A DNA stretch of 64,000 bases from CAIWHR01 sp963816925 (GCA_963816925.1 CAWFMY010000005.1:124001-188000); one strand, 5' to 3'; positions 27,918 to 40,067 are shown, numbered from the stretch's first letter. Program-made: numbers and translations. The notes: generated by a model from the sequence alone, not told the origin.

Positions 27918-30900
27918 ATGAACGCGAAAAACCTCCGACATGCATTCCGCAAGGCGCTCGTCGCCCTTGTAAGCCTGGGACTGGTGCTCGGCCCCCTCGG
28001 CGACGCCCTTGCGCAGACGAAGCTCGGGGACATTCCGATCGCGTCCAAGGTCCAGGCGAAGCCCAACATCATCTACACGCTGGACGACTCGGGAAGCATG
28101 CAGTTTTCCTACCTGCCGGACTGGGTCATTACCGCCGGCGTGGCCGCCGTCAACATCACGAGCATTACGCGTGTCGGCACCACGGCAACGGCGACCGTCT
28201 CGGCCGCCGCATGGGCGACCCTGACCAACGGCCAATACATCACGATCTTCGGTGCCACACAGCCGGAATACAACGGCACGTTCCAGATCACCCTCAACCC
28301 TCCGGCCTCCCCGAAGTTCACGTTTCAGGTTGTCGGCGCACCCGCGACGCCGGCGACCGGCGCGCCCCAATATACGCTCGGCGTCGGCTATTGCCGCAGC
28401 GGCAGCAACACGACCGCGTGCACGGCGAACAACGCGACCTACGGCGGCACGTTCCAGTCGCCGCCTTTCTATGCGGCCGAGTTCAACACGCTCGCCTACA
28501 ATCCTGATGTCACGTACACGCCGCCGGTAAAGGCCGACGGCACGCCGCTCACGCATCTGGCCACCGACACCAACATGGTGACGGGCGACCAGCTTTACTC
28601 CAACGCGCAGACGTACCCCTACCCGGGCGACGCGTCGCTCACCACGCACGTCAACCTGACGGGCAAGGTCGCCGTTCCGCTCTACTGCAACACCGACTGG
28701 CCGCTCACGGTGGGCGGCGCGAACAGCAGCCTCGCGATCGGCGACGTCGGCGACCCCAACGGCGAATACAAGGCGGGCACGGGCGCGTGGTGCCGGATCA
28801 ACGGCACGGCGTACGACCTTTCGGCGGCATCCGGCGCGCCGGCGGTGCTCGAGGACTACAACTACCCCTACCAGTCTTCGACCGGCGCAACCGGAACGCA
28901 GTATTTCTATCGGAGCCTCGGCAACAAGGTCCTCTACTGCGACAACACGTCGCCCTATTACCCGCGCAACCCGAACGTCATCACTGGTTGCCTGGTCGGC
29001 GTGCCGGTCACGGGCCCGGCCGGGCCGCCGCTGACGCAGACGTGCAATGTCAATCCGAAGACGTGCAACCCGACCGTCGCCCTGCGCAACTGGAACAAAC
29101 CCGTGCTGCCGGACGTGTGCACCAACTCGGCGCTCTATTGCCTGCCCAACCAGGGGACGCCCGTCGCCTCCGATGGCAATTCGATCGGCACCGGCTTGCC
29201 GCCCGAGTGCCTGCCGTGCCAGTGCAAGTCGGACTACCAGCCTCTCCCGCTCAACAAGTGCAGCCGTACGGGGGCTTCCTGCCCGACCGCCTGCGGCACC
29301 GCCAGTTGCGATACGGTCAATTGTCCCGACCAGCCAGGCACTCCCGGCGTCATCACGGGTTGCGGCCGTCGGCGGCGTGCCCATCTACCGCTCGCGACCG
29401 CGGTGTGCAGCGGAGGCAACGGGACGACCACGTCGAACTTCCTGTGGAACCCCGCTACGAACACGGTGTCGGCCACGACGGTTCAGCAGGACGCTCTGGC
29501 GCAAGGCTATGCCTGCCGCCACAACAACCAGACCTACGCCGTCAGCGGCGCCCCCAATGGGACACCGTTCACTTACCCGCGCGCCGCCAACACGGCTGCC
29601 GACGTATACGCGGCCAACAACACGGGCATTGCCCCCTACACGCAAAAGGGAGCGTTCACGTCCGGCGGCGCGGTCACGTCGGGTTGCCCGACGATCGGTA
29701 CCACGATCACCATTCCGCGCCACTACTACCAGATCGCCTCGGTCCAGTTCTGCGACACGATCGACACCACCGCGAACTCGCAGTGGAAAGGGTTCGGCAT
29801 CGGCGCCTGCCAGGCGACCAACGACCTCAGCTCGCACCAGATCGTCAAGTATGGCCAGTTCCACCGCGTGAACCTGATCGCCGGCCGGTCATTCCCGTAC
29901 ACGGACCAGTTCACGGGCCTTCCGGCGTCGCGCACCGACGTCCAGGAGTTCCAGAATTACGCGAACTGGTTCGCGTACTACCGTCTCCGCGCGCACGCCG
30001 CGAAGGCCACGTCGTCGCTCGCCTTCAGCCTGCTCGACGACACCTACCGCGTCGGCTTCGAAACGCTGGGCGCCGAAGGCAAGCCGTCCGGGGGCACCAG
30101 CCCGCCGGCGATCACGTGGGTCGACGTCGGCGACTTCAAGGGCACGACTGCGGGGACGACGAGATTCGACTTCTGGACCGCGCTGTTCGGCGTCCCGACG
30201 GCGACGGTATGGAAGACACCGATCCTTTCCGCATCGATCCGCATCGGCAGCCTGATCGAAAATGGCAACAGTGGCGGGCTGCCGTCGGATATCAACCCGC
30301 TTCCCGCGGGCGCGAAGGATCCGCTCAACCAGAAGGACACCAACAACAATGTGATCACGTGCCAAAGCAACTTTCACATCCTGTTCACCGACGGCTTCGA
30401 CAACCAGGTCTATCTGCCGGCAATCGTCGGCGAAAAGGACGACACGATGCCGGCGTCGTGGCCCGCCCCGGGCCTGTTGCCTGGCGGCGCAGTCAATCCC
30501 GACAACGTGTTGCCGGACATGCCGGCCGGCGGCAACTGGCCGAGGCCCTTCCGCTGGGGCACGAAAGCGGTGCCCAACACACTGGCCGACATATCAGCGG
30601 CCTATTGGGCGCGCGACCTCCGGCCCGGCCTCAAGGACAACGTGCCGTCCGATTCCGGCAAGGCGCCCCACGACATCGAACCGCTGAAAGACCCCGCGTG
30701 GTGGCAGCATGTCCAGTTCTCGGCCATCTCGTTCGGCGCATCCGGCACGCTCGACGCCAGCAGCTCCGGCGCGCAAAAGGCGACTGAAGCCGCGCTTGCG
30801 GCCGGCACGCAGCAATGGCCCGACCTCACGGCGCCGAACAATCCGCCGCTGCCGGCCGGCAACAAGGGCGCGGTCGCGGTGGACGATCTGTGGCACGCCG

Positions 30901-33117
30901 CGGTCAACGCGCGCGGCATCTTCGTGTACGCCAAGTCGCCGCTCGAAGTTCAGCTTGGACTCGGACGCATCCTCGGCCGCATTGCGAACAACCGGAAGTC
31001 GGCAACCGGCGCCGGATTCTCCGGGCAGATTCTGAGCGCCACCAACGACATCATCTACGAGCCGACGGTCGAGCCCGGTTGGTCGGGCGACCTGCTCAAG
31101 GTAAAGATCAATCCTACGACGGGCGTGGAACTCGGGCAGTTGTGGTCGGCGTCGCTCCAACTGTATGACCCCGGCAATCCCTCGGCAATTCCGCCGATCG
31201 CACCCTCGGGACAGGTCGCTCCGGCGTTTGTCGGCGACGAGCCCTGGCTGAACGAAACGAAGCGCCGCATCGTGAGCTGGGACCCGGCGGCCGGCAAGGC
31301 GGTCGCGTTCCGCGCCATTCCGGGTGGCAGCCTCGCCAGCATCCTGTCGAACACGCAACTCAAGACGCTGAGCACCGACCCGATCCTCCAATACCGGATG
31401 GTGTCGTACCTGCGCGGCGGCTCCACGGTCAATCCGCCCTATGCTCCATCGGTCGGTTACTCGATCGAAGGCTCGGACGTCGGACAGTACCGGGAGCGCT
31501 CCGGCAAGCTCGGCGACATCTCGCATGCGCAGCCGCTGGTCGTGTCCGCGCCGGAGATCAATCCGGTGATCTTCAACAACCCGGTCGCCGATCCCGGATA
31601 CAAGCGCATTCGCCACGTTGAACGCCGGGCGCGCCGACCAGATCGTCGCCGCCGCGAACGACGGCATGGTGCACGTGATCGACTCCGGCGACGGACACGA
31701 AATCTTCGCCTTCGTCCCCGGCGCCCTCTTCCGCTCGCCGCCGGCGCCGCCGCTGACGCCGCCGTGCACGCAAGCCGGTGTCGACGAGGCGTGCAAGCCG
31801 AACGGGCTCCAGGCGCTGACGTACCAGGACGGCCCGCCGTCGATCTACAAGCATCACTTCTACGTCGACTCGTCGCCGCGCACCTCGGACGTCGACTTCA
31901 ACAGCGCGGGCGTCAAGGGCGGCGCGTCGGATTGGCACACGATCGTCGTCGGCGGCCTCGGCAAGGGCGGCAACTCGTACTACGCGCTGGACCTCACCGA
32001 CCCGGCAACGCCCGACGAGAAGACCGCGGGCGCCAAGGTCCTGTGGGAAGTGACCGACGGCGACTGGAAGTACACGTACGGGCGGCCGATCATCGTCAAG
32101 ACCTACGCGTACGGCTGGGTCGTCATCGTCACCTCCGGCTACAACAACGTGTCGGGCGAGGGCCGGATCTACTTCCTCGATCCGAAGACGGGCGCGCAGG
32201 TCGGCCGGAAATTCCTGCGCACACCGAAGATCACCTGCACCGGCCCGGATGGCGTGCTGCAGGAAACGACGGGCATGGCGCAGATCAACGGGTTCACGAA
32301 GGACTTCCACAACCAGTTCGTCGAGCAGATCTACGGCGGCGACCTGTGCGGAAACCTGTGGCGGTTCGACCTGTCGGATCCGAACGACTCGAATTGGACG
32401 GTCGACAATTTCGCGCATCTCACGGACCCGAAGACAGGCACGGGCCAGCCCGTGACCACGGCCCCGCAGATCGAGGTCGACTACAAGAACGGCTCCGATC
32501 GCTACGTGTTCATCGGCACGGGCCAACTGCTGGACGGCACCGACCTGACGACGCCGGCGACACCGCAGCCGCAGACGATGTGGGCGATCCGCGACGGCAC
32601 GGTCTCGAAGATCCGGACGCCGGCGGGTCCGCCGGCCCTGCCGCTCGATGCGCGCACGATCACGAAGCCGGTCAACACCGTGACCGGCGCCGGAATCGCG
32701 GGCGGCGCGCCCGACGGTTGGCACCACGATCTGCCGGACGGCTCCGGCGCGGCGCCGGCCGAGAGGATCGTCATCGACTCCGAGGCCGACGTGAGCGCGG
32801 TCATCTACATCGGGACGCAGGTTGCGACGGACCCGTGCACGATCGCGCTGCCGGTCAACGTCTATGGCCGCGAGTTCGCGAGCGGCAAGACGCTGATCAC
32901 CGACGGCGGCGGCAACCCGTGGGTCCACGACGATTCGGGCGGCGTCGGGCTGCAGATCGTCGGCATGCCGCAATACGATTCGTCGGGGAACGTCACCGGG
33001 TACACGCTGGGCGCGATCCTCTCGCACGAAATCCCGGGCGCGGTGCCGGTGCCGTTCGCGAATCCGTCGGCGTTGGGCAAGAACCGGTTCTCGTGGCGCC
33101 TGCTGGGGGGTGAGTGA
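27918..33117 (+). pseudogene. pilY1: Pilus tip adhesin PilY1, very long, one frameshift
   Basis: A Sec signal (cleavage near DALAQ) precedes KPNIIYTLDDSGSMQF, a DxSxS MIDAS-type motif, with HILFTDGFDN further on (VWA-like part). Between them lie a beta-rich insertion (about residues 75-160) and a Cys-rich insertion (about residues 370-480). The C-terminal part is the PilC/PilY1 beta-propeller: AANDGMVHVIDSGDGHEIFA and SDWHTIVVGGLGKGGNSYYA. An extra base near 31606 splits the gene between GYK and FATLNAGRADQ. Corrected length is about 1732 residues, much longer than the roughly 1160 of Pseudomonas PilY1. It should act in pilus extension, adhesion and calcium-regulated retraction. Confidence 0.88.
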
Positions 33118-33177
33118 TCGGAGGCGAGGACGCGCGGCGTAAGGACACCGGGGCCGAAGGGGCCCGCAGGTGACGAG

Positions 33178-33210
33178 GCGGCGGGCGGGAATGCTCGCCG
33201 CTTCCATTTT
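33178..33210 (+). terminator. Rho-independent terminator after pilY1
   Basis: The arms GCGGCGGGC (33178-33186) and GCTCGCCGC (33193-33201) pair over nine positions with one G-T wobble around a six-base loop and are followed by the T-rich TTCCATTTT. It lies about 60 bases after the pilY1 stop and before the TonB-like gene. Confidence 0.65.
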
Positions 33211-33276
33211 GGCGCACCGCAAATCGCCGCTGCGTGTGGACCCCCCGCACGGGCCGACGGATAATCCGCCTTCCAA

Positions 33277-34055
33277 ATGAACGACAGCGCCTCTTTTCCG
33301 CTGCGCGACGCGACGCTGGCGATTGCGCTGGCCGTGTCGACGGTCGCGCACGTTGCGGTGTTCGCGGCCCTTGGGCGCATCGAAGGCGATCTGCCTCCCG
33401 GGTCGCGCGTACCCAGTACCGTTGCGCCGGTGCTCGAAGCCCGGCTGGTCACGCTGCCCGTCGCGGATCGCGGCGGCGACGCACCCGGAACCGCGCGCGC
33501 AGAATCCGGACAACTGCCGATCGACGCCATTCCCAAACCGGCGGCGGACATCGCGTCGGCCCCGCCCGCCACGCACATGGATCCGACGCCTGCCGTGGCC
33601 AATGCGGCGCGCCCGACGCCCACCGTCGGTGCGAGCGAGCGCGACCTCGCAGCGATGCGATCGCCGCGCATCGTGCTCGATGCAAGCGTCCCGCGCACGC
33701 GATTCGGCGGCACCTTCGACAACGGCGCGCTCGACGAATTTCCCGGCGAGGTCGATGCGGCGGTCGGCATTCCCGACCGGATCGAGATTCCCTATCCGCC
33801 CGGGGCGCTCGCGACGGGCCAGGAGGCGACGGTCGTCGCCTGGGCGGTCATCGACGAAAACGGCGCGGTCGAATCGACGCATGTCGTCGACGGCCCGCCC
33901 GAATTCGCCGACGCCGTCGAATCGGCCCTGGCGCGGACCGCGTTCATCCCTGCGCGCAACAAGGGGACGAACATCCGCTTTTACGTGATGCTTGCGATCG
34001 ACTTCCGCATCGACGCCGGCGGGTCAGTCGCCGTGGACAAGGCGGCGACGGCGCG

Positions 34056-34059
<4 letters not shown>
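33277..34059 (+). CDS. TonB-like C-terminal-domain protein
   Basis: The 260-residue protein has one N-terminal membrane helix (LAIALAVSTVAHVAVFAALG), a Pro/Ala-rich periplasmic linker of about 100 residues and a C-terminal TonB-like fold (EIPYPPGALATGQEATVVAW, SALARTAFIPARNKG). TonB proteins pass energy to outer-membrane receptors, but no exbB, exbD or receptor gene is nearby. A structural or pilus-linked role is possible. It converges with mmsA; the two coding ends overlap by four bases. Confidence 0.75.
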
Positions 34060-35564
<1,505 letters not shown>

Positions 35565-35832
35565 CGGGGCTCCTTCCGGCGATTCAAAGTCTTGCGTCGA
35601 GCGCTACCCATCGATGCGCTGGGCCCGTGGCGCTCCGGTTGCACGATTATCGCCCAAGCCGATTCCCTTGGGAAATACGGCCCGACGTCCATTGATTGCA
35701 GTTGCAACATTGCGGGGCCAGTTCGACATGAAGCGGCAACCGCCTGGCGATCCAATGGTCGGAGGCGCCAGCGCGGTCATCCGTCGATGATCGCGGGCCT
35801 GGCAATTTTCAACCTTGACCAAAGGACCCATC

Positions 35833-37122
35833 ATGGAAAAGCCCTCTTTGATGAAAGGCAGCGTGGTGAAGACCGCGCCTCCCGTCGACATGTCCGATAT
35901 CGCTGATGCCGAATCCAGCAGCAGGCGATCGACCGCGGCCGCCGCAGACCAGGCAATCCGCCCCTTCCGCGTCAGCGTACCGGAAGCGGACCTCGTCGAC
36001 CTCCGTCGACGCATCTCCGCGACAAAATGGCCTGAGCGGGAAACGGTCACGGATGCATCGCAAGGCGTGCAGCTTGCGACGGTCCAGGCAGTCGCGGACT
36101 ATTGGGCGACGCACTACGACTGGCGCAAGATCGAGGCGAAGATGAACGCTCTGCCGCAGTTCATCACCGAGATTGACGGGCTGGACATACATTTCATCCA
36201 CGTTCGTTCGAAGCATGAGAATGCGTTGCCACTTATCGTCACGCACGGATGGCCCGGCTCGATCATTGAACAGATGAAGATCATCGATCCGCTGACCAAT
36301 CCCACGGCGCATGGGGGAAGCGCATCGGACGCGTTCCATCTGGTGATTCCGTCGATTCCGGGCTACGGGTATTCGGGCAAGCCGACCACCACCGGTTGGG
36401 ACGCCCCCCACATCGCGCGTGCCTGGGTCGTGCTGATGAAGCGTCTGGGATACACGAAATTTGTGGCGCAAGGCGGTGATTGGGGCGCGGTCATCACCGA
36501 ACAAATGGGCGTGCAGGCGGCTCCCGAACTGCTCGGCATTCACGTAAACATGCCTGGCGCGGTTCCGGCGGACGTTGACAAGGCGGCATCCACCGGTGCG
36601 CAAATGCCACACGGCCTCTCTCTCGAAGAGAAACTCGCATTCGAGCGCCTGCAATTCGTCTACAGCAAGGGCGTCGCCTACGGCTATCAGATGGGGTTGC
36701 GCCCGCAGACGTTATACGGAATTGCGGACTCTCCCGTCGGCCTGGCAGCGTATTTCCTCGACCACGATGCATGGAGCTATGCGTTAATCTCACGCGTTTT
36801 TGCCGGACAATCCGAAGGCCTTACCCGGGACGATGTTCTCGACAACGTCACGATCGCGTGGTTGACGAACACTGCGCTGTCCGGAGCCCGTCTCTATTGG
36901 GAAAACAAGCTTGGGTATTTCAATGTCAAAGGCGTTTCCATCCCGGTTGCCGTAAGCGCCTTTCCGGACGAGATCGATCTGTGCCCGCGCAGCTGGGCGG
37001 AGCGGGCGTATCCCAACCTTTTCTATTACAACAAGCTCGACAAAGGCGGACACTTCGCGGCCTGGGAACAGCCACAGCTCTTCAGCGAAGAGATCCGCGC
37101 CGCGTTCCGCTTGCTGCGTTAG
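35833..37122 (+). CDS. Epoxide hydrolase, EHN-domain family (copy 1)
   Basis: The 429-residue protein has an N-terminal EHN domain (IRPFRVSVPEADLVDLRRRI) and an alpha/beta-hydrolase core: oxyanion motif HGWPG at residue 138, nucleophile Asp216 in AQGGDWGAV, and His407 in KGGHFAAWEQP. The chemistry is opening of an epoxide by the aspartate and water. ATG at 35833 follows AAAGGA; there is no clear signal peptide, only a 40-residue polar leader. The next gene is a close paralogue with an exported form. The region is visibly less GC-rich than the flanks. Confidence 0.92.
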   Translation: MEKPSLMKGSVVKTAPPVDMSDIADAESSSRRSTAAAADQAIRPFRVSVPEADLVDLRRRISATKWPERETVTDASQGVQLATVQAVADYWATHYDWRKIEAKMNALPQFITEIDGLDIHFIHVRSKHENALPLIVTHGWPGSIIEQMKIIDPLTNPTAHGGSASDAFHLVIPSIPGYGYSGKPTTTGWDAPHIARAWVVLMKRLGYTKFVAQGGDWGAVITEQMGVQAAPELLGIHVNMPGAVPADVDKAASTGAQMPHGLSLEEKLAFERLQFVYSKGVAYGYQMGLRPQTLYGIADSPVGLAAYFLDHDAWSYALISRVFAGQSEGLTRDDVLDNVTIAWLTNTALSGARLYWENKLGYFNVKGVSIPVAVSAFPDEIDLCPRSWAERAYPNLFYYNKLDKGGHFAAWEQPQLFSEEIRAAFRLLR

Positions 37123-37234
37123 TGGGATTGCGAGGCGACGCGCGCGCTATTCGTGCGCATCGCCTCCGCACATGGTCTTCATATCGGATCCCTCGAAGAG
37201 CCCAAATGCGGTGCCGCGATGACGGAGAGTGAAA

Positions 37235-38548
37235 ATGTTTGAATCAACGACATCGCCGATTCTGAATTGCATCTTGTCGGCCACGCTTGCGCTTACAGCC
37301 GCTGCGAGCGGCGGCATGACAGCAGCGCAAACGGCCGCGGCAGCCGACGAGAGCACGATCCGTCAGTTCCACGTCAACATTCCGCAAGCGGCGCTCGACG
37401 ATTTGCGGCGGCGCGTACAGGGGACGCGGTGGCCCGACAAGGAGACCGTCCCCGATCGTTCGCAGGGCGCGCAGCTGGCGCAGCTCCAGGCACTCCTCCG
37501 CTACTGGGGCACGACCTACGACTGGCGCAAGGTGGAAGCGAAGCTCAACCGCCTTCCGCAATTCGTCACAACGATCGATGGCGTCGACATTCACTTCATC
37601 CACGTGCGCTCGCGCCATCCGAACGCGATGCCGGTGATCATCACGCACGGGTGGCCGGGTTCGGTCATCGAATTGCTGAAGGTCATCGGTCCGCTCACGG
37701 ACCCAACGGCGCACGGAGGCAGCGCCGCGGACGCCTTCGATGTCGTGATTCCGTCCATACCGGGCTACGGCTTCTCCGGCAAGCCGACGAGTCTTGGATG
37801 GGATACCGAACGTATCGGGCGCGCATGGGCGGTGCTGATGACGCGTCTCGGATATGCGCGCTTCGTCGCGCAAGGCGGCGACTGGGGCGCACCCATCACC
37901 AGTGCAATGGCGCGCCAGGCGTCGCCTGGCTTGCTCGGCATCCACGTCAATTTGCCGGCGACGGTACCGCCCGAGGTGGCCGCGGCGCTCGCCGGAAATC
38001 CTGCACCGGCCGGACTCTCGGAAAAGGAACGCGCCGTGATCGAATCGCTCATGACGTACGCCAAGCAGGGGAACGCGGCCTATTTCACGATCATGAACGC
38101 GCGGCCGCAGACCGTCGGCTATGGTGCCACGGACTCGCCGGCCGGACTCGCCGCGTGGATCCTCGTGCACCCCGGATTTGCGCAGTGGGACTATGGCGCC
38201 GATCCGCAGAGCTCGCCGACCCGAGACGACGTGCTGGACGACATCACGCTCTACTGGTTGACCAACACCGCAACCTCGTCAGCGCGTCTGTATTGGGAGA
38301 ATGGAGCGCGAGGCAGCGTCATTGTCGCGGCCGCGCAGAAGACCGCCGAGATTTCGCTCCCGGTCGCAATCACGGTATTTCCCGACGATGTCTATCGTCC
38401 CCCCGAGACCTGGGCACGGCGCGCCTATCGCAACCTCACGTACTTCCACGAAGTCGACAAGGGCGGCCACTTCGCCGCGTGGGAGCAGCCCGAGCTCTTT
38501 GCGGCCGAACTTCGTGCCGCCTTCAGACCCTTTCGATCGACACAGTAA
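37235..38548 (+). CDS. Epoxide hydrolase, EHN-domain family, exported (copy 2)
   Basis: The 437-residue paralogue has the same layout as copy 1: HGWPG at residue 138, nucleophile Asp216 in AQGGDWGAP, and His412 in KGGHFAAWEQP. It differs at the N-terminus, where ILNCILSATLALTAAASGG looks like a Sec signal, and it has an Ala-rich linker before the EHN domain (IRQFHVNIPQAALDDLRRRV). ATG at 37235 is preferred over a GTG two codons earlier because GGAG is spaced correctly. Probably co-transcribed with copy 1, 112 bases upstream. Confidence 0.92.
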   Translation: MFESTTSPILNCILSATLALTAAASGGMTAAQTAAAADESTIRQFHVNIPQAALDDLRRRVQGTRWPDKETVPDRSQGAQLAQLQALLRYWGTTYDWRKVEAKLNRLPQFVTTIDGVDIHFIHVRSRHPNAMPVIITHGWPGSVIELLKVIGPLTDPTAHGGSAADAFDVVIPSIPGYGFSGKPTSLGWDTERIGRAWAVLMTRLGYARFVAQGGDWGAPITSAMARQASPGLLGIHVNLPATVPPEVAAALAGNPAPAGLSEKERAVIESLMTYAKQGNAAYFTIMNARPQTVGYGATDSPAGLAAWILVHPGFAQWDYGADPQSSPTRDDVLDDITLYWLTNTATSSARLYWENGARGSVIVAAAQKTAEISLPVAITVFPDDVYRPPETWARRAYRNLTYFHEVDKGGHFAAWEQPELFAAELRAAFRPFRSTQ

Positions 38549-38566
38549 AAACCGAAAGGAACTCCC

Positions 38567-38965
38567 GTGAGAACGAATCGAATGTGCGCTGTTGCGTTGA
38601 TCGTCGGCGCCGGATTGGCCCTGCACATGGCGCTGGCGCAGCAACCGGGAATCAAACGCACCGATCTCCAGCGGCATGACCTCAGCGCTCCCGGACGCGA
38701 AGTCGTCCAGACGCGCGTCGATTTTGCTCCGGGCGTCGCGTTTCCGAGGCACTCGCATCCGGGCGAAGAGATCGTTTACGTCATCGAAGGCTTGGTGCAG
38801 TACGAGGTCGAAGGCCAGCCGCCGGTAACGCTTAAGGCTGGCGAAGTCCTGTTCATCCCGGCCGGCGCGATCCACTCGGCAAAGAATGTCGGTGCCGTCA
38901 ACGGAGCGGAGCTCGGCACCTATTTCGTCGAAAAAGGTAAGCCGCTTGTCGTGCTGGCTCAGTGA
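38567..38965 (+). CDS. Secreted cupin-domain protein
   Basis: The 132-residue product has a Sec signal (CAVALIVGAGLALHMALAQ) and one cupin barrel with motif 1 GVAFPRHSHPGEEIVYVIEG (two His and a Glu for metal) and motif 2 PAGAIHSAKNVG. The start is GTG at 38567, eight bases after AAAGGA and 18 bases after the epoxide hydrolase stop, so it belongs to the same unit. Metal and substrate are unknown. Confidence 0.88.
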   Translation: MRTNRMCAVALIVGAGLALHMALAQQPGIKRTDLQRHDLSAPGREVVQTRVDFAPGVAFPRHSHPGEEIVYVIEGLVQYEVEGQPPVTLKAGEVLFIPAGAIHSAKNVGAVNGAELGTYFVEKGKPLVVLAQ

Positions 38966-39017
38966 GTCCCTCTCTTGGATTCGTCCGTCCTCACACTTGG
39001 ATAAAGGAGGTGCTGCA

Positions 39018-39572
39018 ATGAATCGCAAAAGCATGTTGACGATCGGGATTGCCACGGGAGTGCTCGCGCTCATGGGCAGTTGGGCCATCGCCGCGCAGGA
39101 CAAATACGCCGTGAAAGTTCCGGGTGGGCTCGCGTTTTCCGAGTTCAGGGGATACGAAAACTGGCAGATTGTCTCCGTCAGTGATGATGGAGGCATGCTT
39201 GCGGCGATCGTCGCCAATCCCGCGATGATCGACGCCTACCGCGCCGGCGTTCCCGGCAACGGCAAGCCATTCCCCGAGGGCGCCAAGATGGCGAAGATTC
39301 ATTACAACCCGAAAAAGCTGGAGACATTCCCCGCAGCGACGGTGCCGGGCACGCTGCACGACGTCGACTTCATGGTGAAAGACAGCAAGAGGTTCGCGGA
39401 CAGCGGCGGATGGGGATACGCCGTGTTCGACTATGACGCCAAGTCCGATACGTTCACGCCCGGCACCTTGGCTGGCAATCCGCCGCAGGGGAACGACGCC
39501 AAGTGCGGATTCGCTTGCCACACAGTAGTGAAGTCGAGAGATTACGTTTTCACGGACTACGGGAAGCGGTGA
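39018..39572 (+). CDS. Cytochrome P460-family protein, exported
   Basis: The 184-residue product follows a strong AAAGGAGG and has a Sec signal (cleavage near IAAQD). The body is the P460 domain (FSEFRGYENWQIVSVSDDGG, GGWGYAVFDYD). The C-terminal haem motif is CGFACH (Cys163, Cys167, His168), a CX3CH rather than CX2CH spacing. Classic P460 oxidises hydroxylamine in ammonia oxidisers, but many relatives have unknown roles. It is the last intact member of the epoxide hydrolase-cupin-P460 run. Confidence 0.85.
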   Translation: MNRKSMLTIGIATGVLALMGSWAIAAQDKYAVKVPGGLAFSEFRGYENWQIVSVSDDGGMLAAIVANPAMIDAYRAGVPGNGKPFPEGAKMAKIHYNPKKLETFPAATVPGTLHDVDFMVKDSKRFADSGGWGYAVFDYDAKSDTFTPGTLAGNPPQGNDAKCGFACHTVVKSRDYVFTDYGKR

Positions 39573-39581
39573 ACTCGATCG

Positions 39582-39914
39582 CATCTCTCCAAACCCGAGA
39601 ATGCCACTCAGAATGGCCCGGATCCGAATCGGCGCAGTTACAGCTCGTTCGCCACCTTTAGCGACCCGGACGGCAACGGCTGGCTGCTCCAGGAGGTCAG
39701 GACGCGGCTTCCCGGAAGAGGCCTCAGTATGGACGTCGCCAGCCTGACCGACCTTCTGCGCGAGGCCGAGGAGCACCATGGCAAGTATGAATCGACCGCT
39801 CCGAAGCACCACTGGTCCGGGTGGTACGCCGCCTACATCGTCGCACGCGAGCGCGGCATGGCGGCCGAGCAAACGGCCAAAGACGCCGCGCTTCACATGC
39901 GAGCTGCCCGCTGA
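39582..39914 (+). pseudogene. Remnant of a VOC (glyoxalase-like) protein, N-terminus lost
   Basis: In the same frame as the P460 gene, just after its stop, the DNA encodes PDPNRRSYSSFATFSDPDGN followed by GWLLQEVRTRLPGR, the last beta-alpha unit of a vicinal-oxygen-chelate enzyme, then a helical tail (HHWSGWYAAYIVARERGMA) and a stop. There is no start codon or N-terminal half. An internal ATG at 39729 leaves only the tail. It looks like the 3' end of a deleted gene; the next remnant begins at its stop. Confidence 0.7.
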
Positions 39915-40067
39915 TGAGGGCCGACATCGTTCAAGGGGCCGTCTTCCCCGATTACGAGCTTGCCTACCATCGCGGCAAGCGCCGGACGCTCTCCGAGCTG
40001 CAGCAAGGCGATCCGCTCGTGCTGGTGCTGTCCCGCCGCGGCTTCTGTCCGAAAGAGAGGAGACAAC
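39914..40067 (+). pseudogene. Remnant of a redoxin/peroxiredoxin gene, C-terminus lost
   Basis: ATG at 39914 overlaps the VOC stop (TGATG) and opens a peroxiredoxin-like N-terminus: QGAVFPDYELAYHRGKRRTL, SELQQGDPLVLVLSRRGFCP, KERRQHEG. At that point, where a redoxin should continue for over 100 more residues, the sequence becomes the ribosome site and start of the thioredoxin-like gene, and the frame reads on out of register. A deletion between this gene and an upstream region of the next gene is the simplest explanation. Confidence 0.6.

Noticed and set aside
29350..29400. Arg-rich run in PilY1 (GRRRRAHLPL) as a pair of compensating indels
   Set aside because: Frame is the same before and after and total length fits; cannot be decided without reads or homologues.
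28787..30787. 666-residue alternative frame within pilY1
   Set aside because: Gln/Arg-rich, no family match, lies wholly inside a clear PilY1 frame.
35663..35707. Short inverted repeats (TTCCC-TT-GGGAA and TTGCA-GT-TGCAA) upstream of the first epoxide hydrolase
   Set aside because: Five-base arms are common by chance and no promoter elements line up with them.
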